A stretch of DNA of 64,000 bases from Sorghum bicolor (GCF_000003195.3 NC_012871.2:62487802-62551801), one strand, 5' to 3'; numbered from the stretch's first letter, positions 23,101 to 36,547 are shown. Numbers and translations are program-made. Notes: a model not told the origin generated them from the sequence alone.

Positions 23101-25124
23101 GAGGTCGCGATGCCAGTCCTGCATGTGCGCCTCATGCCCGCCGCCGCGGCGGCGGTTACAGCGAGCACTGGGATGTGCACCGTTCATGCATCGCCAGGCA
23201 ACATGGTCAGTGCTAGCCTGCTAGGTAAATGATTATGAACCAGTCTGCCAATTTGCACAAATGTATTTGTTGTAAATTTTGAAAGCATCAATTGATTTTT
23301 TTCCTAGCCCTTGTTTACTTCCAAATTTTTTTGCAAAATAGGAATAGTATTTGACAAATATTATCCAATTATGAACTAACTAGACTCAAAAGATTCGTCT
23401 CGTCAATTTCGACCAAGCTGTGTAATTAGTTTTTATTTTCGTCTATATTTAATACTTCATGCATGCGTCTAAAGATTCGATGTGATGGAGAATATGAAAA
23501 TTTTTGCAAAATTTTTTGGGAACTAAACAAGGATAAAAAAATAGTACGACTATACTATACATTGAAACTAATGAAGCATTTCCAGCAAGTAGGTAAACAT
23601 TATACTTACCTTGTTTAGATCCGAAAAGTTTTTGGATTTTAACATTATAGCACTTTCGTTTTTATTTAATAAACATTATCCAATTATAGAGTAACTAAAC
23701 TTAAAAGATTCGTCTCGTGATTTACAGGTAAACTGTGCAATTAGTTTTTGTTTTTATCTATATTTAATGTTCCATGCATGTGCCGTGAGATTCGATGTGA
23801 CAAAAAATCTTGAAAAAAAAAATTATTTTTGGGTGAACTAAACAAGGCCTTACTAGCTGAAAAAAGTCTCATGCTAATGCTAATTTGTTATAATAAAAGA
23901 AAAAATATTGTTTCATGAAAAGGTGCGCTGATAAGTTCAAAGCGAGCGGGACAGAGTAAAACGGAATGCATGCTTGCTGCTTGGTCGTGGACTCGTGGTG
24001 CCCACACGCAAAGTGACGGGGTGGCACCTACCATACGTGCGGACAAATGCCCATTTTGTACGTGAACATTAGACCCAGGTTTTGGAAGCCGAACGCGACG
24101 CGAGGCCAGTGGCACGAAAGGCGTTCCGAAGAGCGCGACACGAAGCTAGTGGTGCAAAGGCCTTGTGCGGCACACGCCGCCCTGGTTTGGCTGTCGAGCA
24201 GCACGAAGCACCCGTGCAGGCAGCGCTGCCGTGGTGGCAAAGCAATTCACGGTGGATCCTGAAACTGAATGCTGCGGCCTGCGGGGAGCACGATCAACGC
24301 CGAGTTCTGCAGTGGAAACGCCCAGCCAGCGAAACGCTGGATTCGGGAGTGCAAACGGCAGACAAAGGAAACGCGGATTTGAACCGGAAACGGCAGACAA
24401 AGCGGAGGCGAAACGCTGGGTTTCGCACAGCAAACGGCAGGCCGCAGTAATAAGAGATTTAAGAGAAACGGCATGCGCATCGGCATCGCATATATCCGGC
24501 GAAGTGAACAGAGCAATGGATCTCTGCTGGGTGCGAGGGGGAGGCGCGTGTACCAGGACAACGGCGTCGCGGGCGGCCATGATGACGATGTCGGCGCAGG
24601 AGACGACGCCGGGGCAGCGCTCCTCCAGCGCCTCCTTGATCTCGTCGACGACCTCGAACGAGCGCAGGGAGTCGATGTTGGACAGCGCCTCCTTCTCGCC
24701 GGGCATCGTCGGCGTGGCGTCCATCAGCACGGAGCCGTCGCACCCCTGCAGCCGCCCCCGGCCCCGCCACCGGGAAGGAACAGAGTGAATCAATCGCGTC
24801 AGATCGACTACGGAAGGAAGGGAAGCCACGTAGTAGTGCAACCGGAGCGAGATCAGAATCAGATGCGTGGGATTGGGCAGGCGATCGGCTCACGTTGACG
24901 AAGCAGTCGTGGAACTGGAGGCGCATGACGGAGGCGACGCTGCGGGCCTCGCGTGCCCGCGCGCGCGCCATGGTCTCGCGGACGATGTCCTCCGCCTCCG
25001 GGCACGTCTCCGCGTAGTACCCGACCTTGAGCTCCCTCACCGCCGCCTCGCCGCGGCAGCAGAGGAACGCGAGGAACACGGCGACGGCGAGCAGGCGGAG
25101 GAGGCATCCGCGGGGGACCGCCAT
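20198..25124 (-). CDS. Class III secretory peroxidase
   Basis: Three exons on the minus strand (25124-24894, 24745-24554, 20797-20198) join in phase 0 to 340 residues, typical for class III plant peroxidases. These haem enzymes use H2O2 to oxidise phenolics and act in the apoplast or vacuole. The N-terminus [20 protein letters not shown] is a signal peptide ending near GEAA. Distal haem motif: [13 protein letters not shown] (catalytic Arg and His, about residues 66-77), with GCDGSVLMD following the first intron. [18 protein letters not shown] is the conserved middle block, [14 protein letters not shown] follows the second intron, and [12 protein letters not shown] holds the proximal haem His (about residue 199). 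FDNQYFKDL and [10 protein letters not shown] close the protein, with paired Cys as expected for disulfides. Intron 2 is unusually long (20798-24553, about 3.8 kb) and filled with MITEs. No catalytic residue is missing. Individual substrate cannot be told. Confidence 0.93.
21669..22062. repeat. GCTCG-rich foldback element
   Basis: The left part repeats GCTCGTTA/AACGAGC-type words (for example AACGAGCTAGCTCGGCTCGG). The right part holds their inverse (GTTGGCTCGTTATAACTAACGAGC), around an AT-rich centre. This resembles a degenerate MITE or foldback. Boundaries and class are uncertain. Confidence 0.45.
23307..23533. repeat. Tourist-like MITE, degenerate ends
   Basis: Begins CCCTTGTTTACTTCC and ends GGGAACTAAACAAGG. 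The internal blocks GATTCGTCTCGTCAATTTCG and GATTCGATGTGATGGAGAAT match this family. Terminal GGCC motifs are lost, and the flanking triplet is not clear. Confidence 0.65.
23609..23849. repeat. Tourist-like MITE with TTA target duplication
   Basis: Begins CCTTGTTTAGATCC (leading GG missing) and ends GAACTAAACAAGGCC, with TTA at 23606-23608 and 23850-23852. It lies only about 75 bp from the previous copy. Confidence 0.75.
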
Positions 25125-28100
25125 GGATAGAGAGAGGGTGGGGTGGGGCGCAAGGACGCCACGCTCTGCGCTCTGCGGCTCTGGACTCTGGTGGTGGTCC
25201 GCGGCTGTTCCGAGACGAGACGGGTCACACTGCACCGCACTGCACTTCGCCCTCGCCCTCTGCTCGGCTGTTTGGCACCGTACTAGTAGCGTCCAACTCG
25301 CGAGGCCACGGCTGGCCGCTGGCTGCAGGCGGGGAGGCCAATGAGCTGTGAGCACGGGGTTGGAGAGGAGGGCGCGGGGGGCCGTGCGCGACACGGGGAG
25401 CTGTGGCCAGCCAGTGGTGGGCGGACGGCGTGAGCACGGGCGCCAGCCTCCAGCGCGCGGCCGGCCGGGGGTCGGCTCGCGTAGGCTGCGCCAGGCGCCG
25501 TTCCTACTACACCACCGAGACCAACCAGTACACTGTACGTACACCACTAGAACGCGCCGGCCGGGCGCGACGACGGCTTCGGTCACACGCGGTGCTCGCG
25601 TTCACGTTGGTGCGCGTGCGCGCGTCAAAAATATCCGCGCTCCGTGTCGCGGTGGAAGATGATGATGGCACGGCCGATTATTGGCCGGCAGGGGAGGAGG
25701 GAGCATCGAGCCGGACTTTTTGTGTGGCCGTCTCTGTGTGTCACTGTATGTGGACGGTTGTATTTGAGTTTTGCTGGCATTTTGGAAATGTGAAAAAGAA
25801 CAGGGATTACTTATTCTGGTCAAAGGTGTGAATGGTGGGAGGAATGATATGTGGTGAAAAAAAAATGCGCATGAGATTCTGCATTTATCCGGATCGTTGA
25901 TAAAGGAGGGCTTTTTTTTATAAGTTATTTAGAACGGCGATATAGTCTCCGAAACATAACTTTGATCTTTTATTTATTTAGAAAAAATGATATGTATATA
26001 TTTATGAAAGCATTTTTCAAGACAAATCTATTCATATAAGTTTTACATTTGCAAATTCAACAATTTAAAAGTTATTGATGATTTATATTCTCAATGTTTA
26101 ACTCAAACCCTGTCCAAAACGACTTCTAAATACTATACGGAAAGAGTACATAGCTGGTAGGAATAATCTAAGTTTCAGTGTAGCATAATATCATATTGAT
26201 CTTAATCATGTATCACCCTTAATTTATCACAAGTTCAAAATCGTCGGTCTTCTGCTTATGACATTTATACCATGTCTTGATAGACATAATAACTACTCCA
26301 TATCGTGTACTATCATCATGATTTTGTCGCAAGTTTATAATCGTTGGTCTTCTCTTTATCACAATTATATCCTGTCTTAACGGATATAGCTTAAAATATA
26401 GGCTTATCATGATAACGTTTGCTTTGGAAATATATCTCCGCTTTGATCTATTGTGAGAAAAGTCATGACTAAAAATACCATTTGCTGATTTATTATGAGA
26501 GAAAAACACTGCTGGCTTGCAGAAAAAATATATCCTATAAGACAAACGAACGAGGTTTGTGTCTTTGCATCATCATTCTTGGGTAATCTCAAACTTTCTG
26601 GTCCATGATCTGGTAGAATACAATACAAGGATATTATGTAGGTTTCCAACGCTTGTCTGAAAAGTCATAACTGAAAATACTGTTCATTGATTTATTATAA
26701 GAGAAAAAACACTGCTGATTAAAAAAAATACAAACAAACGAACGGAGCCTATTCCAACCGCACTACCAGTGCCCTTGAGAGAATTTAGTGTACGTGATCG
26801 CTTTCGTTCTTTATCTTATCCCGGTCTAGAAAGTTTCACCAGTACACGGTACACCATAGTCAATGTGATTCCTCATAATATGCAATGATATCATATCACT
26901 TGCAAAACATGCGACTTATTTGTGGCCCATGCAGCTTACCACGTTCTCTCATCAAAATGCTACACACAAAAGTGTTTCCAAGTGCAGCAGGCAGCAGCAG
27001 TTCTTGGTGGCCGCATCTTCTCCCTCCAAAGTGGAAACGCCAACTCATCACACTGCCTCTAAAATGGTATGGCGTCAAACTTACGCAGAAACGAAGCATC
27101 CACTACTCTGTTCGTAGGACTGTAGGAGAAATCGAGGGAGGATCCACACTAAAAATTTTGCAATTTTTTTTTAAAATTTTTCGTCACATTAAATTTTACA
27201 GCATATATATAGAGAGAGAGTATTAAATATAAATAAAAAATAAATAATTATATCTGTAATTTGTAATAAAATTTTTAAATTTAGTTACTTTATATTTAAA
27301 CAATATTTGTTAAATACAAACAAATATATTATGTATCTATTTTTTTTAAAAAAATTGCAGCTAAACATAGCCCAAACTGAAACTGCAGGACCCGACACAA
27401 CACCCTCGCGCTGGTCCCTTCCGAGGGTGCACGACAGAACTCACCGCGGCGGCGGCAGCATCACGGCAGTTCGACGCGACGCATGCAGAAGCGTAGCATC
27501 ACGGGACGGGCGGGGCCGGCGACCGGGACCGGATAAAAATCTGGCGCTAAACGCCACGGCGAGGGCGGCCGGGGCTAGCGCGCGCGTGCTACTAGACTGC
27601 TAGGCCAGCCAGCTCGAAGTGCGGCGCTGGAGCAGTAGCCTACTACTCCTGCGATCGCCTGGGGTGAGCCGTGCGTGAGCGGCCCGGTTGGCACCCAGCG
27701 CAGCGACAGGCCGTGCCCGCGGGCGCGGCGGACAACTTTCGAGCGGTGCGTGGTGGATCGGCACGCGGGGCCGGTGGCCGGTGCCGTGCCCCGGGAAGGG
27801 ACAGCAAAGCGACTCGTGACCGCGACCGCGTGACGAATTCGTCGGGGGCGAAGGATCGGCAGCGACGGCACCGGGGAAAAGCTGCCTGGGTACTGTGGGT
27901 AGTGATAAGTGCCGTCACGGTCTAAGGATGAGGCGCGTCCCCTGGGTTTGGTATGGGCCTCACCTGGACAGGCCGAATGCCCAGCATTTCGGACCAAAGG
28001 AATCACGTCAAGGAAGCTATTGATGTGCAAAACACAGACAATAGAAATAATCTTTGCTCGCTCTCCCTCTCACCTCTGCTCGGAGTCACGTTCCTATTTC

Positions 28101-29139
28101 CTGGCCCCTCTAGCCATGGCTTAGCTTGAGCCATATAGATAATTGTGTGAATAATCACAGATGCAAATCAGCTGACAATTTGTCCAGGAAGGATTAGAGC
28201 AGGATTGGACGAGCTAGTGTGCCCTCTGCTGTACAGACGATTTCAGAGCAGGATTGGAAGCCGAGTTGTTCCTTCACTTCTGGAAAAGACCAAGGAAGGG
28301 ATTCATACTTGGGCTATGGAAAAGCCCACACCCTGCCGCCGCCGACGAGATCGCCGGAAACGGGAAGGGCAGGGCCGGAACAGGACTGCACTGGGAGCTT
28401 TTCAGGAGGCCCGAAGCTTGTTTCACGATTTGATCCAGTTCGTGCTCCAGATTTTGGGGATGTGCATTGCAGAGAGGTCAAAAATACAGTCCGTCCATGT
28501 AGGATGTGCATTGCTCGCCGCATGGGATGGCCGCAAATTAATGTTTATAGCTAACAAAAGTTGATGTTAGAGGTTCCTCCATATAGAAATATAGAAATAA
28601 AACAAGTACTTACAGTTTGTTTAGGACTACTCCACTACACGTTACGGATACTCCGCTCCATGTTTTTGAGTCTACTCTATGTTTTGCGTTATACTGTGTA
28701 ATTATTAAAAAATAAAAAAAATGAAATTAAGAGAATACCTAAAAAATACTCTAGAAACTGCAAGTTCTACTAAGTTTGTGAGCAAAATTAGTAGAACAAT
28801 TTCAAACAGGCCCTTACTCCCATCCAGTAGGAAGCGGGCTACTGTACATTCGAGCCCAGCAGCACCGACGGGCTTGACGCGCTTCCCATCCAGCCCACTC
28901 ACAGCCCACCTGGCTCCACTCGCCGGTTACGTTCTCCGAGACCCAACCCAGCTCCCTCCCAGCTTTCCCCGCATCCGCATTCCTCGCCGCGCCGCCGCTC
29001 CTAAACCTCAGAGGCTCAGACCGTCAGGCGCAAACCCCTCCTCGTCCGTCGTCTCTCTCGCAGTCGCCACCGGCGCCTTTTTCGCACGCCGCCACCGAGG
29101 GGACGAAGGAGCCGCGCACGCGTGCGACAGAGGGGTAAG
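25125..29139. other. Spacer between divergent peroxidase and NSUN2-type genes
   Basis: The two genes are transcribed away from each other. The first few hundred bases upstream of 25124 and those upstream of 29140 are GC-rich and presumably promoters/5' UTRs. The middle (25830-27370) is AT-rich. It includes repeated blocks near 26450-26560 and 26660-26745 that share words such as TTGATTTATTATAAGAGAAA, fragments of a dispersed MITE. A degenerate Tourist-like stretch lies at about 27146-27371. The GC-rich region 27400-28560 has long frames on both strands (for example 28205-28564), but none has a recognisable domain and I do not call genes. Confidence 0.55.
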
Positions 29140-32100
29140 ATGGGAGGCGGGCGGAAGCGCGGGCGCACGCAGCGCCGCCACTTCAAGCAGGGCCGCGAGA
29201 ACGTCTGGAAGCACAACCCTCAGCGTCCTCCCGCCGGCGAAGGAGGCGAGGGGCGGGAGGGCAATCCCTCGTGGCAGCCCTTCGCCACCGAGAACCCGTC
29301 CTTCGAGGAGTACTACAAGGTATTGTCGCTTGCTTCAGATCACGCCCCTGCTTCCTGTTGCGATCTATTGTCCCAAGCTGTCAATTGGTGCGTTGCTAGC
29401 TTTTGATGCTAGTCAGATGGTGGTGGGATACCTCGGGGTTGCTCTTCATGTAGGCTGTACCTATGACGATTTGTTGATGTGGTGGAGGTTGCTATGTTCA
29501 TTTAAGCTATGTGTTTGTTAGTCGCAGATATAGGAGTCTACTGCGATTTGTAGTATTAAGCTCTTCGCTTACAGGAGATTCCTAGCTTGTTGTAGATTTC
29601 TTGTTGAATTGTAGCTTTTCAGTTGGATGTATAATTTAGGAAACTTTGGATTGGGATTTTTGCTAATCCTGATCAATTTGACACATGCTTTTGTCTTGCA
29701 GGAGCAGCAAATTGTTCCTGAGGAAGAGTGGGATAGCTTCATGAGTATGCTTCGGAAGCCATTACCTGCCACTTTTAGGATTAATGCGAGGTAATGCTTC
29801 TCTCTCAAGTATGAAGTTGGAGACATAAGTTTTGCTTGATTGTTTGTTAAGTTGTTTGACTAAGCTGAATGAGAGAGCACTTTGCTTATGAACCAATATT
29901 AGATACCACACTCTTGATTACTGCTGCATAGAAGTGTATGCATTGGGTATGGTATGGTACTTTTCCGTGACTAACTGACTATATATTAGCAATAACTCGC
30001 ATTTCTGCTTTAGATCAAGAATCCGACAGTTTCCTAGCTATTCTGGTGTATTTGGTTGTATGTTCAGGTTGTAAGATCATCAATGTGCTGTTAAACTGTG
30101 AACCATACGTACCACCTTATCCTTCTGAGTCCTGAGATATAAAAGTTGAAATTGGCCCTGTTGTCTTATGGAATCTTTATTGTTTCCAAGCAAGAATTAT
30201 TTATTGTTAAAGCTTCCTTACTCTTGGAAGTGGAACCAAATTCACCTGATCTTGTTTCATTATAATATCAAGTTTGTTTACAAGAATATCGGGTCATTGT
30301 TGATCTGATTGACTCATATAGACAAAACCGCTTTGTTTAATGGACTTTGGAATTGATCCCCATGTTGTCCTAGACCCCTTTGCTCTTAATCTCTTATATT
30401 TTTATAAAGGATTCTGATATCTATATACTGGTTTGTTTACTCTCTTTACATGCTATGGAATGTGGACTATGGTTAATCAACTATATTGTTATGCATATTC
30501 ACTGTGTAACATGCTCATCTTGAAAGAACCTAAACAGGCAACCATGTAGTTCCACAGAGTAACTGTACAAAATACTCTAGTTGTTTTACCAAGATTTTTC
30601 CCTACTTTTATGCTTTCCAGCAGTTGAGATTAATTGCTTTGTCTATTTAGGTGTTTAATTACTCTATTTTAGCAAGCTAAAGTTTTCTTTGCCAGCTGTC
30701 AGTTTTATCAAGATATCTGCTCACAATTGGAAAACGACTTCAGGAAATCATTAGAGACTGAGGTTGCTTCTCAAACCCATGCATAAGTCCAAGTTAGGGT
30801 TAGTGCTTCTGACATTTTCTATTTTTGTCATTGACAGGTGACCGATGAACATGAAGAAGATGCTATTAGGCCTTTGCCTTGGTACCCGGGTAATCTTGCA
30901 TGGCATTTGAACTTTTCTCGAATGCAGCTGAGGAGAAACCAGGCACTTGAGAGGTAAACACAGTAACAGATGCTATTTGATGTTTATTTTGAGATAATCT
31001 TGTCAAGTAGTAGTATGTAGAAGTTACTTTGAACTTATTATGTTTTCATTTTGAAGGTCCTTGTAAGAGTTTTGAGGTGCTAACTTAAAATAAGTACATA
31101 AACTTTTTGTGTTGCCTAGATTTGCAGATGCATTGGTTGTGTATTCATATCCAAATAACTAATGCCATTGTGATGTAAAGAAAGTTTTTCCTTTTCTTTA
31201 TTTTTGAAAAAAATGATTTTGTTGAAAACTATTGTTGTGCGTAATAGTTCCTGTCATTGCAATATTCACGCTGGTCAGTTTAATATTCCAGTGAGATCAT
31301 TGTTAGTTAAACACTGACCTTTTAATCACTCAGTTTTCATGAATTCTTGAAGAGAGAGAACGAAGTTGGCAATATAACTAGGCAAGAGGCTGTCAGTATG
31401 GTGGGTACTTGATTCTTTTTTTTTCAGGGATGTGCTATACTGTTTATGTATTATACATATCTTGGTTCAATCTTGTTTCAATGGTATGTATTGTTGCAGG
31501 TCCCACCACTGTTTCTGAATGTGCAACCTGATCATCATATTCTTGACAGTATGTTATCTAACCTTGTTCACAATATTATTTGTATATTGTGTAGTTTAAG
31601 TTGCCTGTGACTCATGTACTGTGTGTTTGTTTAGTGGCTACCTTTTCCAGTTTGTGAGGTTGTCAGATATTCAGATAACAAGTTTGTGCAATAGTTATGT
31701 ACATGTTTAAAAATACTGATATTTTTTCTGCACGTGAGTAAACTAGTCAAAAGGAAAAAAAAAGAAAAGAAAAATGATTACCATTCTAGTTACACCTTGT
31801 GTCCGACCACCCATAGACTAGCTGGATCTCTCATCGAAGCTGAAACTTTCCGTGCTTGACCTTGAGCCTTTATCTTGAACTTAATCAAGGGCAAACAGTT
31901 TCCACTTGGTCATAGGTATTCAGCTTTTATCTTGAGACTGGTGATTTCTCTAACCATGGTCTCATTCTTGTTATCTTATGCAGTGTGTGCTGCTCCAGGA
32001 TCTAAAACTTTCCAGTTACTTGAGATGATTCACCAGTCAACGAAGCCTGGAGTGCTTCCAAATGCCTTGGTGTGTCTCAATATATATCACATGTAACTGA

Positions 32101-35100
32101 TGTACTTACACGTTTGTGGGTTCCTATTGGTTTTCAGGAAGGTATTGATTGCGTCATTAGTTATCTTACCTGATGCTTCCCCCATGTAATCAGGTGGTAG
32201 CTAATGATGTTGATGTGCAAAGATGCAATCTTCTTATTCACCAGACCAAGAGAATGTGCACAGCTAACTTGATTGTGACAAATCATGAAGCACAAAACTT
32301 TCCTGGTTGTAATCTTGCAAAGTTCTGTTCAGAAGTGTGTATGGATGAGGCAAAACTGCAGAGGTTGGAGTTTGACCGCGTTCTTTGTGATGTGCCTTGT
32401 AGTGGTGATGGGACTGTCCGTAAGGCTCCTGATATGTGGAGGAAATGGTAAATACTGATTCATTTGTTCATTTTGCTACTGTGTTCACTTAGATTCTTAT
32501 CAATTGGATTGACTATTCAGGAATGCTGGTATGGGGAACGGACTTCATCGCCTGCAAGTGGAAATTGCTATGCGTGGTAAGGATTGAAACATGCTTGGGG
32601 CATTACCTGATTCATAACTCTTTAGTTGGTTCATTACGTTAGATTTTTATTTTTTGAAATGCTTTACATTTACTTTTGCAGTGTTCAGCTGTTGATCTTC
32701 TTGCACAAGTGAACTGTTGTCATCATTCTTTGATTATGATTTAGGTCCTTGTGGTTGTAGCGCTCCATTAAATATTTCATGAATTTGATTGTATTACCAA
32801 TTTGATAGCTTGCTCCTTCAGAACTTGCAAATCTCTTTATATATTTACTCTTTATATATAGGATAACAATAACATAATCATAAAATCTGGTTTGTTTCAT
32901 AATCAATCATGTATTGTGGAAACTGACATGAAATTTATATACGTATATGTTTCTCCAACTATGGTGAGTAGACGCTATCTTATTTCTGCTATTAGGGATT
33001 TGTTACTCATGAGATTAGGTTTGCATGTTTGATTATTTGTTGCTTGTTCAGGTATGGGTTTGCTCAAAGTGGGTGGGAGGATGGTTTATTCAACATGTTC
33101 AATGAACCCTGTTGAAAATGAAGCTGTTGTTGCTGAGGTATTTTTTATTGTTGATTTTAACTGTTAACATTTACTGTATAAATGTTTGGTTTGGTCAAGT
33201 ATTCTTCTGTTTATTTTTTGGGTACTTTCATGGTTTGATTTCTCCTTGAAAAATAGTGCTCAGGGCATATTAAGTCCATTATCCAAGAAATGCTTGGCCA
33301 ACATGACATGCTCTTTTTTTATTATATTCATATATTGATTTAGTAACTTATCATCTGTAGCTTCTCAATTTTGTACATTTTTGTAACATCAACAGTGTTC
33401 TGCATAACTTCACAGATTTTGCGGAGATGTGGGGACTCTGTTGAACTTCTTGATGTTTCTAATGAGCTACCTGAATTAGCCCGTCGTCCTGGACTTAGCA
33501 CCTGGAAGGTTAGTATACATGTTTCTAAAACCATTCGTATTAAATATATTATGTTGTCTTTCATGATTAAATGTGGTTTCCTGTGAACCTAGGGTTTGGT
33601 ATCCTTTCTGGAAGCAAATGCATTCATGGAAACTTTTGCACGTGACACAGAACTTCTTTAGTCATTCAGCAGTGCACAGTGCATCTGCTGGTACATGTGA
33701 AGTTGCATTTTCATGTTGTACACTTTCTGCTTAACTGTGTTGTTTATTTATTTCTTTTGTTACTCTCAATAGGTTTTTGCACCTGAAAAGAGGAGACAAG
33801 TGTGCTAATTTTTGAACTGAAAATAAATCTTTTTATTGTGACACTTTCTCAAGAATAATCTGTGGCTATCAACATGTGTTTCAACTTGTTTACAGTTTTC
33901 TCTCTGTCTATAGTATTTGTTTGCATTGTACACTTTCAGTTGGTATCCACATTTGAGTCACGCAATTCTAGCTTCTGGGGTCTCCATAAAATTTTACAAT
34001 TCAAGGTAGTAAACTTTTATTCTGCTCTCCCCTCAGTAGTTCATGTATTGCAGGTACGGGATAGAGGGTCTTGGTTTGGTGTTCACGAAGATGTACCTCG
34101 CTACAGGAAGCATGTGATATCACCAAGTATGTTTCCCTCTGGGAAAGGCAGCAAAGATAGTCTTACGGTGAGCAGCAGCGTTGAGGTCAACACAGATGTA
34201 GCTGATGCTGACATGAAGGATTCAACAGACATTGGAGAGGGAGAACAAGAAACAAATATAACAATTGATGACAGTGATAATGCTGACAATCTGAAAACCA
34301 AAGAGGGAACCAAAGTTGATTGTGAGTTTGGTGAGGTTACAGCTAGTAGTTATAAAAAGTCAAATTCTACTCCCATCCGTACAGAACATTCAGATTATCC
34401 ACTGCATCGCTGTATGAGAATTGTTGCTCATGACCAGAACAGTGGGGCATTTTTCATTGCAGTCCTTCATAAACTCTCCCCACTGAACGGTAATATTCTT
34501 CCACATTGATTTATCCTGCATATTTCATTGTTTACTGCATCAATCTCACATATATTACAGTTACGGTTTCTACTTCCTAGCGCTTAAGTATGGTAAATGT
34601 CATCTTTTTCAGAGAACCAGGTGATAGATGGGGTAAAAGGTGAACAGAATATTTCAAAAGACAAAACTGAGAAACTTGAGAAAGATTTAGGATCAGATAA
34701 GGCATCATCTGAAGAAAATATAGTGCATCATGAAGTGATTGATAATACAAATGTTCTGGATGGAGAACAAAATGAAGACAGGGATAACAAAAGTTCAAAA
34801 GATAAGAGCTCAGAGGATTCTAAGGTGAATGTTAATGAGGCGGAAAAGGGTCAAGCAGGAACAAGGGATAGGAGGAGGCAGCAGAACCAAGGCAGGTGGA
34901 GAGGGGTTGACCCTGTGATATTTTTTAAAGATGAAGCAACAGTCAAAAGTATTGTATCTTTCTATGGTATCATGGATTCATTTCCACTTGAAGGTCATCT
35001 CGTGACTAGAAATCCTGATGCTAGTCATGTTAAGAGAATATACTATGTGTCAAAATCTGTTCAAGATGCTTTGCAGCTCAACATAAAAGTTGGCGAGCGG

Positions 35101-35847
35101 CTTAAGATCACCTCACTAGGCCTAAAGATATTTGTAGGTGTCCAATTAATTTCTGTTCTTTATCAACCTAAGCTGACATTTTTTTAACATGGTGATTCTA
35201 TTCTACCTTTGCACTTTCTTTCAGGAAAGGCAGTCTTCAAAGGAAGGCTCACCATGCACATTTAGGTTGTCATCAGAGGGATTGCCGCTCCTGCTTCCAT
35301 ACATCACAAAACAGATTCTATATGCGTCTGCAATTGACTTCCAGCATCTTTTACAGTACAGGACTATTAAGTTTCCTGATTTTGTGGATGCAAAATTTGG
35401 TGAGGAAGCTTCAGCTTTGCTTCCAGGTTGCTGTGTCGTAGTATTACGTGAAGGTAAGAGCAACTATTCTTTGTATTTAATCAAGAACTCAAAACTTGAG
35501 AAAACTAAACATCTGACTGATGATGACTGAACATCTTTCTTAAAATTTCAGGGCATCAGGATATAGGATCCATAGCTACAGATCCCTCAGCTATTGCCAT
35601 CGTTTGCTGGAAAGGAAAGACCAACTTGTGTGTCATGGTTTCTCCACTAGATGGGAAAGAACTGCTTGAGAGGATTTCATTGCGTTTTGGGCTGAAAATC
35701 CCCAAAGGGGATAAAGAGAAACCCAGCGAGGAGATTGCTGGATCAGACGAGCTGCTTGATTGTGCCACTGAGGTGGACGATCAAGAATGTTTTCCTGAAA
35801 GCAAAGCATCGGACATCGAAATATCAGATGCTAAGGATGCTGACTAG
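29140..35847 (+). CDS. NSUN2: RNA cytosine-5 methyltransferase, NSUN2/TRM4 type
   Basis: Fifteen exons: 29140-29319, 29702-29790, 30696-30762, 30838-30953, 31334-31400, 31500-31548, 31984-32069, 32194-32447, 32521-32576, 33052-33137, 33416-33508, 34054-34489, 34613-35133, 35225-35453, 35552-35847. They join in phase to 874 codons plus TAG. The family transfers methyl from S-adenosylmethionine to C5 of cytosine in tRNAs and some mRNAs, mainly in the nucleus/nucleolus. The start [18 protein letters not shown] is a basic, family-typical N-terminus. Motif [10 protein letters not shown] (about residues 190-198), binds the cofactor. Motif [11 protein letters not shown] (about 285-293), and motif [11 protein letters not shown] (about 335-343), supply the two conserved Cys, with the TCS Cys the expected nucleophile. 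A long acidic linker follows (about residues 430-590), then a C-terminal domain with [14 protein letters not shown]. All splice sites are GT-AG. The nearest upstream ATG-like codon (GTG at 29122) is not needed. Substrates are inferred from homologues. Confidence 0.93.
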
Positions 35848-36412
35848 CTTTTGTTTTTATGCCACTTACTACACCTATTACACAGGAGGTAGATGTATCC
35901 TCTGAGTTGGCTATTGGTTTTCAGTCACTTAAGTTGCTAAAGGAGAGATAGTCGCCCACATGGGAATGATAGCACATGATATAGACCCTAAACACCTGGT
36001 AATCGTGCTTGGTGGCACACGGGCACCACATCTGTAAACTTATAGCCTGTTGTTTTTTCTTCTTAGAGGACGTATCACATTCGATTTTAAAATTTTGCAC
36101 TGAACGCAATCCAGTAAAGTTTGAGACTGAGAATACTTTTTGAGACATTGTGTGTAAGTTCACTCAGAATGCAAATCTTCCGAGGCTAACTAGTGACTAC
36201 GCAGGAGGCCTGTTATGTTGTGGCGGTCTTGTTGAGCACCTGTCACAGAACGAACAAGATGAGCACCCGTTTTCTCCGTTGTCGTCAAAGGGCAACGCGT
36301 GCTTAGAAATCTCTTGCATGACAAACTCAAACTTAGCAAACTTGATTTTTCGGACGAATTGATCAAATGGTTGGACCTATAATTCTTGTACAGGAACGTA
36401 CTGAACTCAAGA

Positions 36413-36547
36413 GCTCTGAAAGTCTGCCACAGAAGGCGTTTGGTCTCCGCATCTGGCCCTCTGGCGCCGACCGAGGCAAATCTTGGCTCTGAAAGTCTGC
36501 CACACAAGGAGTTTGGTCTCCGCATCTGGCGCCGACGGAGGCAAATC
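36413..36547. repeat. Two-copy tandem duplication of about 70 bp
   Basis: Copy 1 (36413-36485) and copy 2 (36486-36547 and a few bases) both start GCTCTGAAAGTCTGCCACA. They share TTTGGTCTCCGCATCTGGC and GAGGCAAATC. Copy 2 lacks an 8-bp CCCTCTGG-like piece and has a few substitutions. The unit has coding-like GC content, but no protein family is recognised. Confidence 0.8.

Larger units (their letters stand above)
20798..24553 (-). other. Peroxidase intron 2, TE-rich
   Basis: A 3.8-kb intron with the donor reading CTG|GTACAC and the acceptor CAG|ACCGGT on the minus strand. It contains two Tourist-like MITEs (23307-23533 and 23609-23849), a GCTCG-rich foldback (about 21669-22062), a small foldback at 21541-21651 (GTTCGTTTGGCT ... 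AAGCGAACAG) and a GC-rich stretch at 22860-23040. A region at 24300-24450 repeats short blocks such as AAACGCTGG and AAACGGCAGACAAAG. No host gene is evident inside it on either strand. Confidence 0.75.

Noticed and set aside
27400..28564. GC-rich stretch with several 80-150 codon frames upstream of NSUN2
   Set aside because: No conserved motif, frames on both strands compete, and no splice-coherent model could be built. More likely promoter-side spacer.
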